27,353 nt of DNA. Source: a virus. Positions 14,138 to 20,614 of this stretch are shown here, one piece after another. Where the stretch lies: positions 1-27,353 of the IMG/VR virus record IMGVR_UViG_3300017951_000093; one strand, given 5' to 3'. Below the pieces are notes generated by a model. That model did not search any database. It saw only the letters and a list, made by a program, of their open reading frames with translations, and was not told the DNA's origin. The position numbers were made by a program, and so were the translations under genes. The number at the start of each line of letters is the position of its first letter. Position 1 is the first letter of the stretch.

Positions 14138-15943
14138 TTATTTTAATGCGAAGTCTTCATTTGGGGACAACTTAAAAGTTTTGTAGTTAGTGAATTCATG
14201 ACCAATGGGTTGGAACAGCTTTTCCTGTGAATAATTAGACCTGAACGCTGTCATCGAGGTGTCCATGGTGAATGTAACTGGCTCGTCAAGAGACGTAGGC
14301 ATACCTCCAGTTTCGACATCTCGAACCTTCCGAACATGGAATTCAGTTGTTTTTTTGATGTTGTTGTCTGGGGCTTGTACTTTCCTATGGATCGTGATGA
14401 AGCAGTCTGCTCGGTTGACGAACTTACCTCCACCCTCGGTGTCTTCTGCATAAGGGGCTACAGGAAGCCCGTCATCACCTTTGCGACGCTGAGCCTCGGT
14501 AACTGCATGCATGTTCAACCATACCGCTACATCATTGGCATTGGCGAATGTCAAGAATTCTGAGGCGGCTTGGTAATGGTAGTCATGACTGTTGCCCTGG
14601 CCCGATAGCTCCAGCTTGAGGCTGTTGTATGGGTCAACGAGGACAGCATCGTACTTCTGCTGACGCATAATCTTCTCAAGAAAAATCAGAATATCACTAT
14701 AGCTGTATACCTGATTGTTGCTGATCACCGTGAAGTGCTGGTTCACCCATGTGTAGGCCACCTTTCGCTGGTCATAAGTCATGTCACCGATCTTTCGGTT
14801 GGTGGCGAATTGCATGAGCGTCATCTTCAGGGATGCCGTGCGGTTCTCCGAGGAGTATACCACCCACTTCCAATTGTGTCGTCGTGCGGCATTTACCATC
14901 AGGTAAAGCATCATGGTAGTCTTACCTACGTTACTGTGTCCGTTGATGATGACAAACTCCTTTTTATATCTGAAGTAGTTATCAAGGTTGGCATCTCCAG
15001 TGTCCAATCCGACTTGGATTCTTCCGTTGGCGTAATCATCGATCCACCTGAAGTCTTCATCGTCTGATGAGATGAATGACATATCTCCATCATTGATGAG
15101 AAGCTCACGTTGAGCATCTTGCTCAGCACCGATGGTGTCCCTGATTGGGTCTCGTTTACCCTGCTCAATTCCCTCCCTTATTGTTTTGATGGCGTGGTCT
15201 TCGCTGTCAATGTCACGCTTGTTAATCTCGCGCATAAGAACCCTTACGGCTTCTTCTTCTTCGATCCTCCCTGCGGCTACAAATCCACCCATGAGACGAG
15301 CGGCTCTAAGTAGGGTGTTGTGTTTGTCTCCGTCATCGCATTGTCGAATCATGCGGCATGCGAGGTTCAGCTTCATGTAATCTGTTACTGCCCCTACCCT
15401 TGCTTCCTGCACTTGTTCGCTACGCTCGGAGGCAAACGCCCCGAACTTCTTGGCTCCAGGATTCGTGATGAGTTCTGGGTCGTAAGACTCAAAACAAGCG
15501 CGTGACTCGTTTACTCCAGACTCATCTACCTCCAGATCGTATTGCTTGCGGAAATAATTCTTGAGAGCTCGGAAGTGATCGCGGTGTCTCTCAGGGTTTG
15601 TAATCCTTACCAGCGCCTTGAGCCCGTCACCCGATGGAGAAACCCAACAGGCGTAGACGTAAGAGTCAGTACCCAATACCGCCTTGGATTTTTCAACGTC
15701 GATATGATCGAAGTCCAGAACAATAAGTCCGCTGTGGTCAAACAGACCCTCGTCACTGCGATCCGAGAACTCACCGCTAAAGCATACAATCGGGAGCTTC
15801 TTCTTTGCGTCTTTATCTCCATTACGGATGTCTTCAATCGTGGTTTTCGACTGGCCCTCCCTGATTCGGTCCAAGGCTGTGATAACTTCCACTACGTGAG
15901 GGTTGTTCTTGTCGTAGAGGTTCTGGAAGAATGTTACTTTCAT
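14138..15943 (-). CDS. Primase-helicase fusion: BT4734-like (VirE-N) domain plus RecA/DnaB-type helicase, 601 aa
   Basis: The N-terminal ~170 residues match the BT4734/VirE-N family of archaeo-eukaryotic-type primase domains: SGLIVLDFDHID (D77 and D79), WVSPSGDGLKALV, and ESRACFESYDPEL. After a helical linker, the C-terminal ~300 residues form a RecA-like ATPase with Walker A GHSNVGKTT (about 335-343) and Walker B YDAVLVDPYNSL, followed by WLNMHAVTEAQRR, as in DnaB/RepA-type hexameric helicases. The enzyme probably makes primers and unwinds the fork for phage replication. BT4734-type domains are characteristic of Bacteroidota and their phages. An in-frame ATG at 15982 exists, but the ATG at 15943 (MKVTFFQNLYDK) sits nearer the domain start, reduces overlap with the DUF3310 gene and has an ATGA context. 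Confidence 0.85.
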   Translation of the reverse strand: MKVTFFQNLYDKNNPHVVEVITALDRIREGQSKTTIEDIRNGDKDAKKKLPIVCFSGEFSDRSDEGLFDHSGLIVLDFDHIDVEKSKAVLGTDSYVYACWVSPSGDGLKALVRITNPERHRDHFRALKNYFRKQYDLEVDESGVNESRACFESYDPELITNPGAKKFGAFASERSEQVQEARVGAVTDYMKLNLACRMIRQCDDGDKHNTLLRAARLMGGFVAAGRIEEEEAVRVLMREINKRDIDSEDHAIKTIREGIEQGKRDPIRDTIGAEQDAQRELLINDGDMSFISSDDEDFRWIDDYANGRIQVGLDTGDANLDNYFRYKKEFVIINGHSNVGKTTMMLYLMVNAARRHNWKWVVYSSENRTASLKMTLMQFATNRKIGDMTYDQRKVAYTWVNQHFTVISNNQVYSYSDILIFLEKIMRQQKYDAVLVDPYNSLKLELSGQGNSHDYHYQAASEFLTFANANDVAVWLNMHAVTEAQRRKGDDGLPVAPYAEDTEGGGKFVNRADCFITIHRKVQAPDNNIKKTTEFHVRKVRDVETGGMPTSLDEPVTFTMDTSMTAFRSNYSQEKLFQPIGHEFTNYKTFKLSPNEDFALK

Positions 15944-16124
15944 CTGTGTATTGATCTTTAATGATGTACTGGAGGTATTCAATTGCTTTCAGGATGTCCT
16001 CCTTCCCACCCTTCTGTTTGTGTCTACAGACATACTTGATGACGTTAGCCTCCAAGAACGGTATGTCGTTAGCTACAATGAACTCCACTGGGGGGATGTT
16101 CATGTCATAATGTTTAGGCTTCAT
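15834..16124 (-). CDS. DUF3310 family protein, 96 aa (3' end doubtful)
   Basis: The first ~62 residues are a clear DUF3310 domain (IPPVEFIVANDIPFLEANVI, KYVCRHKQKGGKEDILKAIEYL), a small phage family sometimes annotated as 'nucleotide kinase', though no kinase motif (for example a P-loop) is visible. It starts in an ATGA overlap with the preceding gene. The last ~35 residues are Pro/Gln/Ser/Gly-rich and lie out of frame over the primase-helicase N-terminus, an overlap of 110 bases or more. The family domain normally ends near the point where the overlap begins. As with the endonuclease-I-like gene, a one-base shift would create a TGA inside the ATGA at the next start (15943). Confidence 0.8.
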   Translation of the reverse strand: MKPKHYDMNIPPVEFIVANDIPFLEANVIKYVCRHKQKGGKEDILKAIEYLQYIIKDQYTDESNILPEPLRQEQPSRSGSYHSLGPNQGGPVENHD

Positions 16125-16378
16125 ATGGCGTTGCTGTTTACGTATCCTACTATCTTCTTGTCACGAACTTTTTTTATCAGAATTCTCTTTTCACCCTTGT
16201 GGTTTTTCCCGTAGAATTCATTCCTGAGCCTGTCCATCGTGTACTTACTATGAGCCATTATGTCGGCAGGAGTATCATATCTACATACCGCCCAGGTGGT
16301 TCGGTTGTATACCTGTTTCCCTTTCTTGATTTGAATGTCAAGCGTTAACGAGTATATCGGGGGCCTTGAGTCCTGCAT
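16121..16378 (-). CDS. Hypothetical protein, 85 aa
   Basis: This small basic protein is part of the replication-module gene chain. It starts 41 bases inside the end of the preceding gene and ends in an ATGA overlap with the DUF3310 gene. Visible parts are a beta-like start (PPIYSLTLDIQIKKGKQVYN), a helical middle (TPADIMAHSKYTMDRLRNEF) and a Lys-rich end (KGEKRILIKKVRDKK). There is no membrane segment, cysteine cluster or nucleotide-binding motif. The basic charge would be compatible with nucleic-acid binding, but this is only a guess. I do not recognise the family. Confidence 0.65.
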   Translation of the reverse strand: MQDSRPPIYSLTLDIQIKKGKQVYNRTTWAVCRYDTPADIMAHSKYTMDRLRNEFYGKNHKGEKRILIKKVRDKKIVGYVNSNAI

Positions 16379-16709
16379 TCCACTTTCTTTTGAGCTTACT
16401 AGCTATCCATGTCATATCTACTCTACTCTCTATTTTATCCCATGAATCTTCTTTTGTCATGATGACGCAGTTGTCACCTTCTTTGTTTGGTATGAATAGA
16501 AGAAGGAAGTCTGTATTGAATTTTGGCATCGATACGGTAAAGTCCTTGTCGTAGTTCTCTGCGTGAACATGGAACGTCATTGTCCTCCCGTTCTTTTTAC
16601 CAGAGAAAATTTGGGGGCTGAGAAACTTGACATCTCTCAACCCCCATTCTATTGCGGCGAATGCGCCGAACCCCTTAGAAAGGGAGATCGTCTTGGGCAA
16701 CTTGTGCAT
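16338..16709 (-). CDS. Hypothetical protein, ~123 aa (start uncertain)
   Basis: The frame is open further upstream to 16787, but that extension lies over the body of the SSB-like gene and reads as Arg/Pro-rich shadow sequence. The ATG at 16709 (MHKLPKTISLSKGF) overlaps the SSB-like stop by 35 bases and keeps the protein-like segment GFGAFAAIEWGLRDVKFLSPQ. A TTG at 16640 or an ATG at 16580 are alternatives. The remainder has alternating strands (TMTFHVHAENYDKDFTV; DFLLLFIPNKEGDNCVIMTK) and a basic C-terminal helix. The fold looks alpha/beta but no catalytic motif is clear. The function is unknown. It lies in the replication module between the SSB-like gene and a small basic protein. Confidence 0.6.
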   Translation of the reverse strand: MHKLPKTISLSKGFGAFAAIEWGLRDVKFLSPQIFSGKKNGRTMTFHVHAENYDKDFTVSMPKFNTDFLLLFIPNKEGDNCVIMTKEDSWDKIESRVDMTWIASKLKRKWNAGLKAPDILVNA

Positions 16710-16983
16710 TCTGTGCGGCTTTTTGTTCGCGCTTCTCCTTAGCGGCTTCGCTGTTAGGGTTGAAGACACGGGCGCACGCCTTGCCATTCTTGCTCATAAA
16801 CAAGGTGACATAGACATTTCCACCGCGACCTTGGTCATCCCGACGGGTGACGTACTGATCGAGCATGTCCTTGAGTTCGTTGTCCTTGAGTCGGACGGAC
16901 CAGCTCATCAGCTCGTTGTTGTCGTTGTACTTGGGTTCGTCAGCCCAGCCGACGAGAACGGAGTCATACTTAGTATCGCTCAT
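16675..16983 (-). CDS. Single-stranded-DNA-binding-like protein with acidic C-terminal tip, 102 aa
   Basis: The protein begins MSDTKYDSVLVGWADEPKYN, has a beta-rich core (LMSWSVRLKDNEL; GNVYVTLFMSKNGKACARVF), then an Ala/Gln/Lys linker and the terminal tip DDLPF. That tip closely resembles the conserved acidic end of bacterial SSB proteins, which docks partner proteins. Size and tail suggest a phage SSB or SSB mimic with a single OB-like domain, although the OB fold itself is not provable by eye. The frame is open to an ATG at 17025, but that lies inside a candidate -7 promoter box, so the ATG at 16983 is preferred. It sits next to the RecE-like exonuclease and the annealing protein, consistent with a recombination/replication role. 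Confidence 0.6.
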   Translation of the reverse strand: MSDTKYDSVLVGWADEPKYNDNNELMSWSVRLKDNELKDMLDQYVTRRDDQGRGGNVYVTLFMSKNGKACARVFNPNSEAAKEKREQKAAQNAQVAQDDLPF

Positions 16984-17022
16984 AGTATAAAGTTGATTAA
17001 AATTGAAAAAAGGGTTATGAAA

Positions 17023-17030
17023 CAAATATA
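17023..17030 (-). promoter_or_regulatory. Candidate -7 promoter box before the SSB-like gene
   Basis: In the 90-base gap between the exonuclease stop and the SSB-like start, the minus strand contains TATATTTG, matching TAnnTTTG. A convincing -33 TTTG is not present 19-21 bases upstream (ATAG instead), so this is a weak candidate. If used, the leader would be about 35 bases and A/T-rich, ending in CAACTTTATACTATG. Confidence 0.3.
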
Positions 17031-17073
17031 GATGAATAACATTGTCGCTCCTATAAAAATGTGCGGTAGCAAC

Positions 17074-17862
17074 TTAAATCTTGAATTTGAGGTAGTCTTT
17101 CTTTGGGGCGGAACCTTCGGAGAGGAATCTGTGAATGCGCTCAACTGCATCGTTGAATTTCATTTCCCCAGCAAAGAGAGTTTCTTCTGAGCATTCTACA
17201 ATTGCTGGGAGGTAAGGGAACGTCTTCTCTTGGACGAGCCAATAAAACTCGTCTACGCCGAAGACCTTAGCGTATATGTATGCTTGAATGTCGTAGCAGA
17301 AGTCGCGGACACTGTACCTAAACTTAGACACTGCTTTCGTAGACTTCGAGTCCACGATAAACCCATCGCCAAGACAATCAAGAAAACCTTTTACTCTGAC
17401 TGGTCCGAGCATCTCATTGAACTCAACTTGGTAGTTTCCGCTCGACAAGTATTGGTCGGCGAGCCCGCATTCTTCGAGCCTGTCGATCATGTCGTTCGCC
17501 ATCTTCCAGTCTTCAGGAGATACGAGCTTCTTGCCATTGGACTCAGCCTCTTCAATCATATCCGACTTGAGTTTCTTGAACTCAGTAGACATACTGGGGC
17601 GCTTCATCTTCCTGACCGCATCGGTACACAAGTTCAGGATCTTGTCATCTGATACGACAACGTATAAATCCATTGCCTTATCACGTTCGAACAAGAGCAT
17701 ATCGTAGAGTGTACCAAACTCCAGAGCAGGAGACTCGAACTTGAGTTCTTTCTTCATGTAGAGGTCGAACTGAGCCATGTCGGTCAGAGCAACCTTGAGG
17801 GAGGAGTACGACAAGTGTGACTTGCCGTACCGCTCTTCGAGGGCTGATGGGATATCAATCAT
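17074..17862 (-). CDS. RecE/exonuclease-VIII-like PD-(D/E)XK exonuclease, 262 aa
   Basis: The N-terminal part has the family pattern LSYSSLKVAL...ESPALEFGTLYDMLLFE (residues 17-59). The nuclease core follows as VRVKGFLDCLGDGFIVDSK (D162; D171-S-K173) and RDFCYDIQAYIYAKVFGV with Q193, matching the D...D-x-K...Q order of RecE/exo VIII and DUF3799-type exonucleases. It would resect double-stranded ends 5' to 3' to leave single strands for annealing. It is linked by a 4-base overlap to the 115-residue unknown gene and, beyond that, to the annealing protein. This exonuclease-plus-annealase arrangement is classical for phage recombination modules. No missing catalytic residue is evident. Confidence 0.82.
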   Translation of the reverse strand: MIDIPSALEERYGKSHLSYSSLKVALTDMAQFDLYMKKELKFESPALEFGTLYDMLLFERDKAMDLYVVVSDDKILNLCTDAVRKMKRPSMSTEFKKLKSDMIEEAESNGKKLVSPEDWKMANDMIDRLEECGLADQYLSSGNYQVEFNEMLGPVRVKGFLDCLGDGFIVDSKSTKAVSKFRYSVRDFCYDIQAYIYAKVFGVDEFYWLVQEKTFPYLPAIVECSEETLFAGEMKFNDAVERIHRFLSEGSAPKKDYLKFKI

Positions 17863-18206
17863 TTTTTCTTCAGTGTGTATTTAGGTTCTTTACCCTCACG
17901 GATGAGGAACATATCAATCGACCTTAGGGCTTCTTTCTCTGTCCCGTAGAAGTGGCGAAGCTTCTTACCATTGACCACTTTGTTTACGAGATAGAACTCA
18001 AACGAGATTTTGATGGACGCTTCTACTACGCCAGAATACCTCGTTACCCCAGGGGCTACACGAGTCTGTATAATTGACTTACTCGTGATCATCTTTCTTG
18101 ACTTCAGGTCACAGCCCCCATGCCGCTCAAGAAGCGGGACGGTAATAAACTCCACCCCGTTCTTGAACTTGTTGGTCTTGATTGATATGTCCTCAAACTT
18201 GATCAT
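17859..18206 (-). CDS. Hypothetical protein between annealase and exonuclease, 115 aa
   Basis: This is a basic, beta-rich small protein (GVEFITVPLLERHGG; SGVVEASIKISFEFYLVNKV; HFYGTEKEALRSIDMFLI) ending in a Lys-rich tail (YTLKKK). It is tied to both neighbours by 4-base overlaps (18203-18206 and 17859-17862), so it is co-translated with the annealing protein and the exonuclease. A role as an accessory recombination factor is a reasonable inference from this placement, but no known domain is recognised. It has no membrane segment and no metal-binding motif beyond a single Cys in GGCDLKS. Confidence 0.7.
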   Translation of the reverse strand: MIKFEDISIKTNKFKNGVEFITVPLLERHGGCDLKSRKMITSKSIIQTRVAPGVTRYSGVVEASIKISFEFYLVNKVVNGKKLRHFYGTEKEALRSIDMFLIREGKEPKYTLKKK

Positions 18207-18736
18207 CGTACAAATTTCTTCAGACCTTCCTTCTGCTTGTCGGTCAGCTCGTCACCGTACTTGGCGAGGATACTGTCGTAAGCTTTCTGTTTGTCGGTCT
18301 GTCCCTTGACGTAGTTCACAGCTTTATCCATGATCGACGTGTCGGACTTGGGTTTCCGATTAGTAGCGGGTTTCGACTCTTGTTGTGCAATCGCATCCGA
18401 CACTTCATTCGCTGAAGCGATAGAAGTATCAATACCGATACCAAGCATAGCCAAAGCCCGCCCTACGGCTGACGTCTCGCAGTTCTCGACGTAGCAAGTT
18501 TTATTGATGTTGCTCGATCCGCGCTCCTCGTGAGCGTGACCAGTAGCAATGACTTTACCCTGCGGGGTGGCAATTGTGCACTTACACACGCACATCTCGC
18601 TGTCAAGGACAGGGAACTCTGTTATGATGCTGTACTCCTTGAGGCTGTCCTCTTGGCGCAGGTACTTGATACGCTCGTTAACCTCGACGTACTGCTTACC
18701 ACGGATGTTGGTAGTCTTAAACTTGTAGTTGCTCAT
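18203..18736 (-). CDS. Rad52/ERF-type single-strand annealing protein (putative), 177 aa
   Basis: The core contains NKTCYVENCETSAVGRALAMLGIG (residues 79-101). The pattern E-x-x-ETSA-GRALA-LG-G is the hallmark of phage annealing proteins of the ERF/Rad52-like group. The N-terminal ~75 residues are beta-rich (YSIITEFPVLDSEMCVCKCT; GKVIATGHAHEE). Residues 115-140 form a polar linker, and the C-terminal ~40 residues are a Lys-rich helical domain (DKQKAYDSILAKYGDELTDK), a common accessory DNA-binding end. It likely promotes annealing of single strands produced by the adjacent exonuclease. The exact subfamily (ERF, Sak3 or Rad52) needs a profile search. Confidence 0.75.
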   Translation of the reverse strand: MSNYKFKTTNIRGKQYVEVNERIKYLRQEDSLKEYSIITEFPVLDSEMCVCKCTIATPQGKVIATGHAHEERGSSNINKTCYVENCETSAVGRALAMLGIGIDTSIASANEVSDAIAQQESKPATNRKPKSDTSIMDKAVNYVKGQTDKQKAYDSILAKYGDELTDKQKEGLKKFVR

Positions 18737-19149
18737 TGTTTTTGGGGTGTTGGGATTGAATTGAGTTCGTTGCGGAGCATTGCGGCTTCCTGTTCTAAGA
18801 TGTAAATTTTGTTTGTGATTTCAGCGAGTTTGTCTGCCTTACTTGATGCGGATAACCTGTTGTCTACAATCATCGTCGCCGTTTCGTATAGCTCTTTGTA
18901 TCCCTTCCAGTAATCTAAATTGTCATGATGATTAAGCATCATATGTGCTACTGTCGATCGGTCTCTACCAAGGACATCCGCTACCTCTTGTTGTGTGTCA
19001 GCCCACTGTAATAGGGCGCATCCAATAGCATTACGTGCTTTTACTTGGTCTGATGTTCGGGTGTTGTCGGGGCGAACCCCTATTGATGTGTAGTATGTTT
19101 CAATAGCTGATAACATCAACAGTCGTTTGTTGTGTGGATTGAATTTCAT
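18733..19149 (-). CDS. DnaA domain-IV-like DNA-binding protein with C-terminal coiled coil, 138 aa
   Basis: Residues 35-75 resemble the C-terminal DNA-binding domain of DnaA: QVKARNAIGCALLQWA, then QQEVADVLGRDRSTVAHMM, equivalent to the DnaA signature 'GRDH-TTV-HA'. Residues 100-130 (ADKLAEITNKIYILEQEAAM) form a likely coiled coil for dimerisation. No ATPase domain is present, so it is not a full DnaA. It heads the recombination/replication gene chain after a 116-base gap and overlaps the annealing-protein gene by 4 bases. It may bind a phage origin or mimic/compete with host DnaA boxes, or act as a repressor; this is inference. The start follows an A/C-rich leader (AAATTCACAGAATG). Confidence 0.65.
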   Translation of the reverse strand: MKFNPHNKRLLMLSAIETYYTSIGVRPDNTRTSDQVKARNAIGCALLQWADTQQEVADVLGRDRSTVAHMMLNHHDNLDYWKGYKELYETATMIVDNRLSASSKADKLAEITNKIYILEQEAAMLRNELNSIPTPQKQ

Positions 19150-19265
19150 TCTGTGAATTTAGTGTGTATTTGGTAAAAATCCAAGAAAAGGACAGACTTT
19201 GTTTCTTCGGGCCACTCACGGCCTGTCACAGGCTCTCCCTGAGCACCATCCGTCCGTCCCGCCTG
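19150..19265 (-). other. 116-base intergenic gap with small hairpins
   Basis: This gap separates the small-gene chain from the DnaA-like gene. It contains a perfect inverted repeat GCCTG-TCA-CAGGC (19221-19233) and an overlapping GGCC...GGCC pair (4-base stem, 6-base loop), which could alternate. No T-run follows and no clear TAnnTTTG promoter box is present on the minus strand. It may hold a weak terminator or operator for the downstream module, but nothing firmer can be supported. Confidence 0.35.
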
Positions 19266-19607
19266 TCAGCGTTCTGACTTGGCTTCCTTGGCAATGGCCT
19301 CAAAGATGGCGGCGTACTTAATCATGGCAATCATGACGCTCTCCATTTTGTCCCTGAGGTTGTGCATCTCGATCTTGACTCCATCGTCGTAACCGAAGAT
19401 GTCACATCGCTCATCAATGAACTTGGTGGCGATACTGTTATTATGGTCAATGAACTGATTAAGGTGCATTGGTGCTGGCACCTTCAGCCAGTTATCGATA
19501 TCGTCTTCTATGATGTCTTCACAGGCAAACACCTTGGCGATAACATCCTCTTTTGAATTGTCAGCGGTCATGGCCGCTACAATCTTGATGGCTCTTTCAT
19601 TCGTCAT
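19266..19607 (-). CDS. Hypothetical acidic helical protein, 113 aa
   Basis: The frame is open to an ATG at 19652, but the ATG at 19607 (MTNERAIKIVAAMTADNSKE) overlaps the upstream small gene by only 11 bases and gives a cleaner N-terminus. The protein is acidic and almost entirely helical, with EDIIEDDIDNWL in the middle and a long C-terminal helix (RDKMESVMIAMIKYAAIFEA). No catalytic motif, cysteine cluster or membrane segment of convincing length is visible. It is the last gene before the 116-base gap. The function is unknown. Confidence 0.65.
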   Translation of the reverse strand: MTNERAIKIVAAMTADNSKEDVIAKVFACEDIIEDDIDNWLKVPAPMHLNQFIDHNNSIATKFIDERCDIFGYDDGVKIEMHNLRDKMESVMIAMIKYAAIFEAIAKEAKSER

Positions 19608-19743
19608 ATTCTCGGTAATAAATGAGGGTTGGCAACCCTTGACCACGTTCAACCGCGAGGCTGTGGCTAGGGGTGACGCAGATTTCTCCGCTAATGGTTT
19701 TGTATGCCCAGATGGACTCGGTGGTGGGGTTGTTCACTATCAT
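19597..19743 (-). CDS. Hypothetical protein, 48 aa
   Basis: This short ORF starts MIVNNPTTESIWAYKTISGE and ends LPTLIYYREYDE. Its ATG overlaps the stop of the upstream 48-residue gene as TGATG and its end overlaps the next gene start by 11 bases, so it fits the tight chain exactly and fills an otherwise empty space. The composition looks like a small beta-rich protein. No family is recognised. Confidence 0.6.
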   Translation of the reverse strand: MIVNNPTTESIWAYKTISGEICVTPSHSLAVERGQGLPTLIYYREYDE

Positions 19744-19889
19744 CACTTGATTGGTTTTCCGTATAGTTCGTCTTGGAGGGCTTCAAACTTTTTACGCAAA
19801 AGGACGGATTGGGAGTAGTTTACCTCTTTGAGTTTTAGTATAGCCTCGTTTGTAATAGACATCAACCTGTATAGTTGCCTAGTAGTCAT
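19743..19889 (-). CDS. Hypothetical helical protein, 48 aa
   Basis: A short ORF beginning MTTRQLYRLMSITNEAILKL and ending ELYGKPIK. It starts in an ATGA overlap with the stop of the Cys-rich membrane protein gene and ends in a TGATG overlap with the following 48-residue gene. The two perfect junctions and the amphipathic, basic helical composition support a real gene. No family is recognised. Confidence 0.6.
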   Translation of the reverse strand: MTTRQLYRLMSITNEAILKLKEVNYSQSVLLRKKFEALQDELYGKPIK

Positions 19890-20212
19890 TTGCAGGTATT
19901 GAATTCTTCAGGGCAAGCAGGAATTTCGTCGCACACCACGCACCAAGTGGTACTGTCTGTGTTGTACTGCTCCCATATTACTGCATAAGCCTTATGAAAC
20001 AATTCTGCTTCTTGGCAAGTCTTCACCCACCTGTGCTCGCTGTCGAGCTTCCCAGGGGGTGCATATTGCCACGATCCATAGTAATCGGGATATGCCCTGC
20101 AAACACTTTGTATGCCTGATTTACCGAAGGGGTAGATGCAAGCCGCTATACTCATGGATAATAGAATAATAGCCGCCCAAGCTACCATAATGTAGAATGA
20201 TGGTTTTTTCAT
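19886..20212 (-). CDS. Membrane-anchored, cysteine-rich extracytoplasmic protein, 108 aa
   Basis: The N-terminus (MKKPSF then YIMVAWAAIILLSMSIAACI) is a single signal-anchor or uncleaved membrane helix with a positively charged start. The remaining ~80 residues would lie in the periplasm and contain cysteines in IQSVCRAYP, KTCQEAE, WCVVCDEIPACPEEF and NTCK, suggesting disulfide bonds, including a CVVC pair. The gene starts in an ATGA overlap with the lipoprotein gene, implying joint production. A spanin-like partnership or an envelope-modifying/superinfection role is possible by inference, but no typical i-spanin coiled coil is evident. The family is not recognised. Confidence 0.65.
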   Translation of the reverse strand: MKKPSFYIMVAWAAIILLSMSIAACIYPFGKSGIQSVCRAYPDYYGSWQYAPPGKLDSEHRWVKTCQEAELFHKAYAVIWEQYNTDSTTWCVVCDEIPACPEEFNTCK

Positions 20213-20529
20213 TTTGTTTGAGTTATGTGGTAAAAGGTCCCATCAAACCAAAGATTGAACCCGTACCTCCGCAAAGGTATAGAGTCGGCTTCGTGTTTAG
20301 TGATTCGAGTGAACTCTTCTTCTGCTACGGTGCGGTATTGAGTGGTAAACCAGTATGTGCTGTTGTTTTCCAGTTCAACCTTAGTCCATGTGTTCAGACT
20401 CACTGAATTCGGAGTCCACGATACATACTGAATCTTCGGCTTCACTGCACAGCCCATCAGCAAGCATGCGGTTAAAAGCACGAAGACGAGCCTCAAGAGA
20501 GGAGACCAATAGTTCGAGAATAATTTCAT
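20209..20529 (-). CDS. Phage lipoprotein, 106 aa, starting inside the upstream gene
   Basis: The N-terminus is a classic lipoprotein signal peptide: a short polar start (MKLFSNYWSP), a hydrophobic core (LLRLVFVLLTACLL) and lipobox LMGC with lipidated C27, followed by AVKPKIQYVSW. The mature ~80 residues look beta-rich (KVELENNSTYWFTTQYRTV; GFNLWFDGTFYHIT). The ATG at 20529 follows an A/C-rich stretch (CACGACAAAATG); an in-frame ATG at 20562 would put extra residues before the signal. The first 149 bases overlap the 77-residue gene in a different frame, and the stop makes an ATGA overlap with the Cys-rich membrane protein gene. An outer-membrane spanin or superinfection-exclusion role is possible but unproven. 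Confidence 0.72.
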   Translation of the reverse strand: MKLFSNYWSPLLRLVFVLLTACLLMGCAVKPKIQYVSWTPNSVSLNTWTKVELENNSTYWFTTQYRTVAEEEFTRITKHEADSIPLRRYGFNLWFDGTFYHITQTK

Positions 20530-20614
20530 TTTGTCGTGTTGGATTAGATTCAAATCTGTCATATGCCTTGTCTACTTGTTTGCGCAAAGCGTTGATGTAA
20601 TTAGCGGTTATCAT
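20381..20614 (-). CDS. Hypothetical helical protein, 77 aa, containing a nested lipoprotein start
   Basis: It starts in an ATGA overlap with the stop of the Myb-like gene. Residues 1-55 look like amphipathic helices (LRKQVDKAYDRFESNPTRQN; LELLVSSLEARLRAFNRMLA), and the tail is strongly acidic (EAEDSVCIVDSEFSESEHMD). The second half is read simultaneously in another frame as the lipoprotein signal peptide. The N-terminal half is the better supported part as real coding. The function is unknown, and no membrane segment is present. Confidence 0.55.
   Translation of the reverse strand: MITANYINALRKQVDKAYDRFESNPTRQNEIILELLVSSLEARLRAFNRMLADGLCSEAEDSVCIVDSEFSESEHMD

Noticed and set aside
15834-16124. 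Calling the DUF3310 gene a nucleotide kinase
   Set aside because: This name is used in some annotations, but no P-loop or kinase motif is present in the ~62-residue domain.
17023-17073. A strong promoter before the SSB-like gene
   Set aside because: Only the -7 box fits. The -33 position is ATAG, so it is kept as a weak candidate only.
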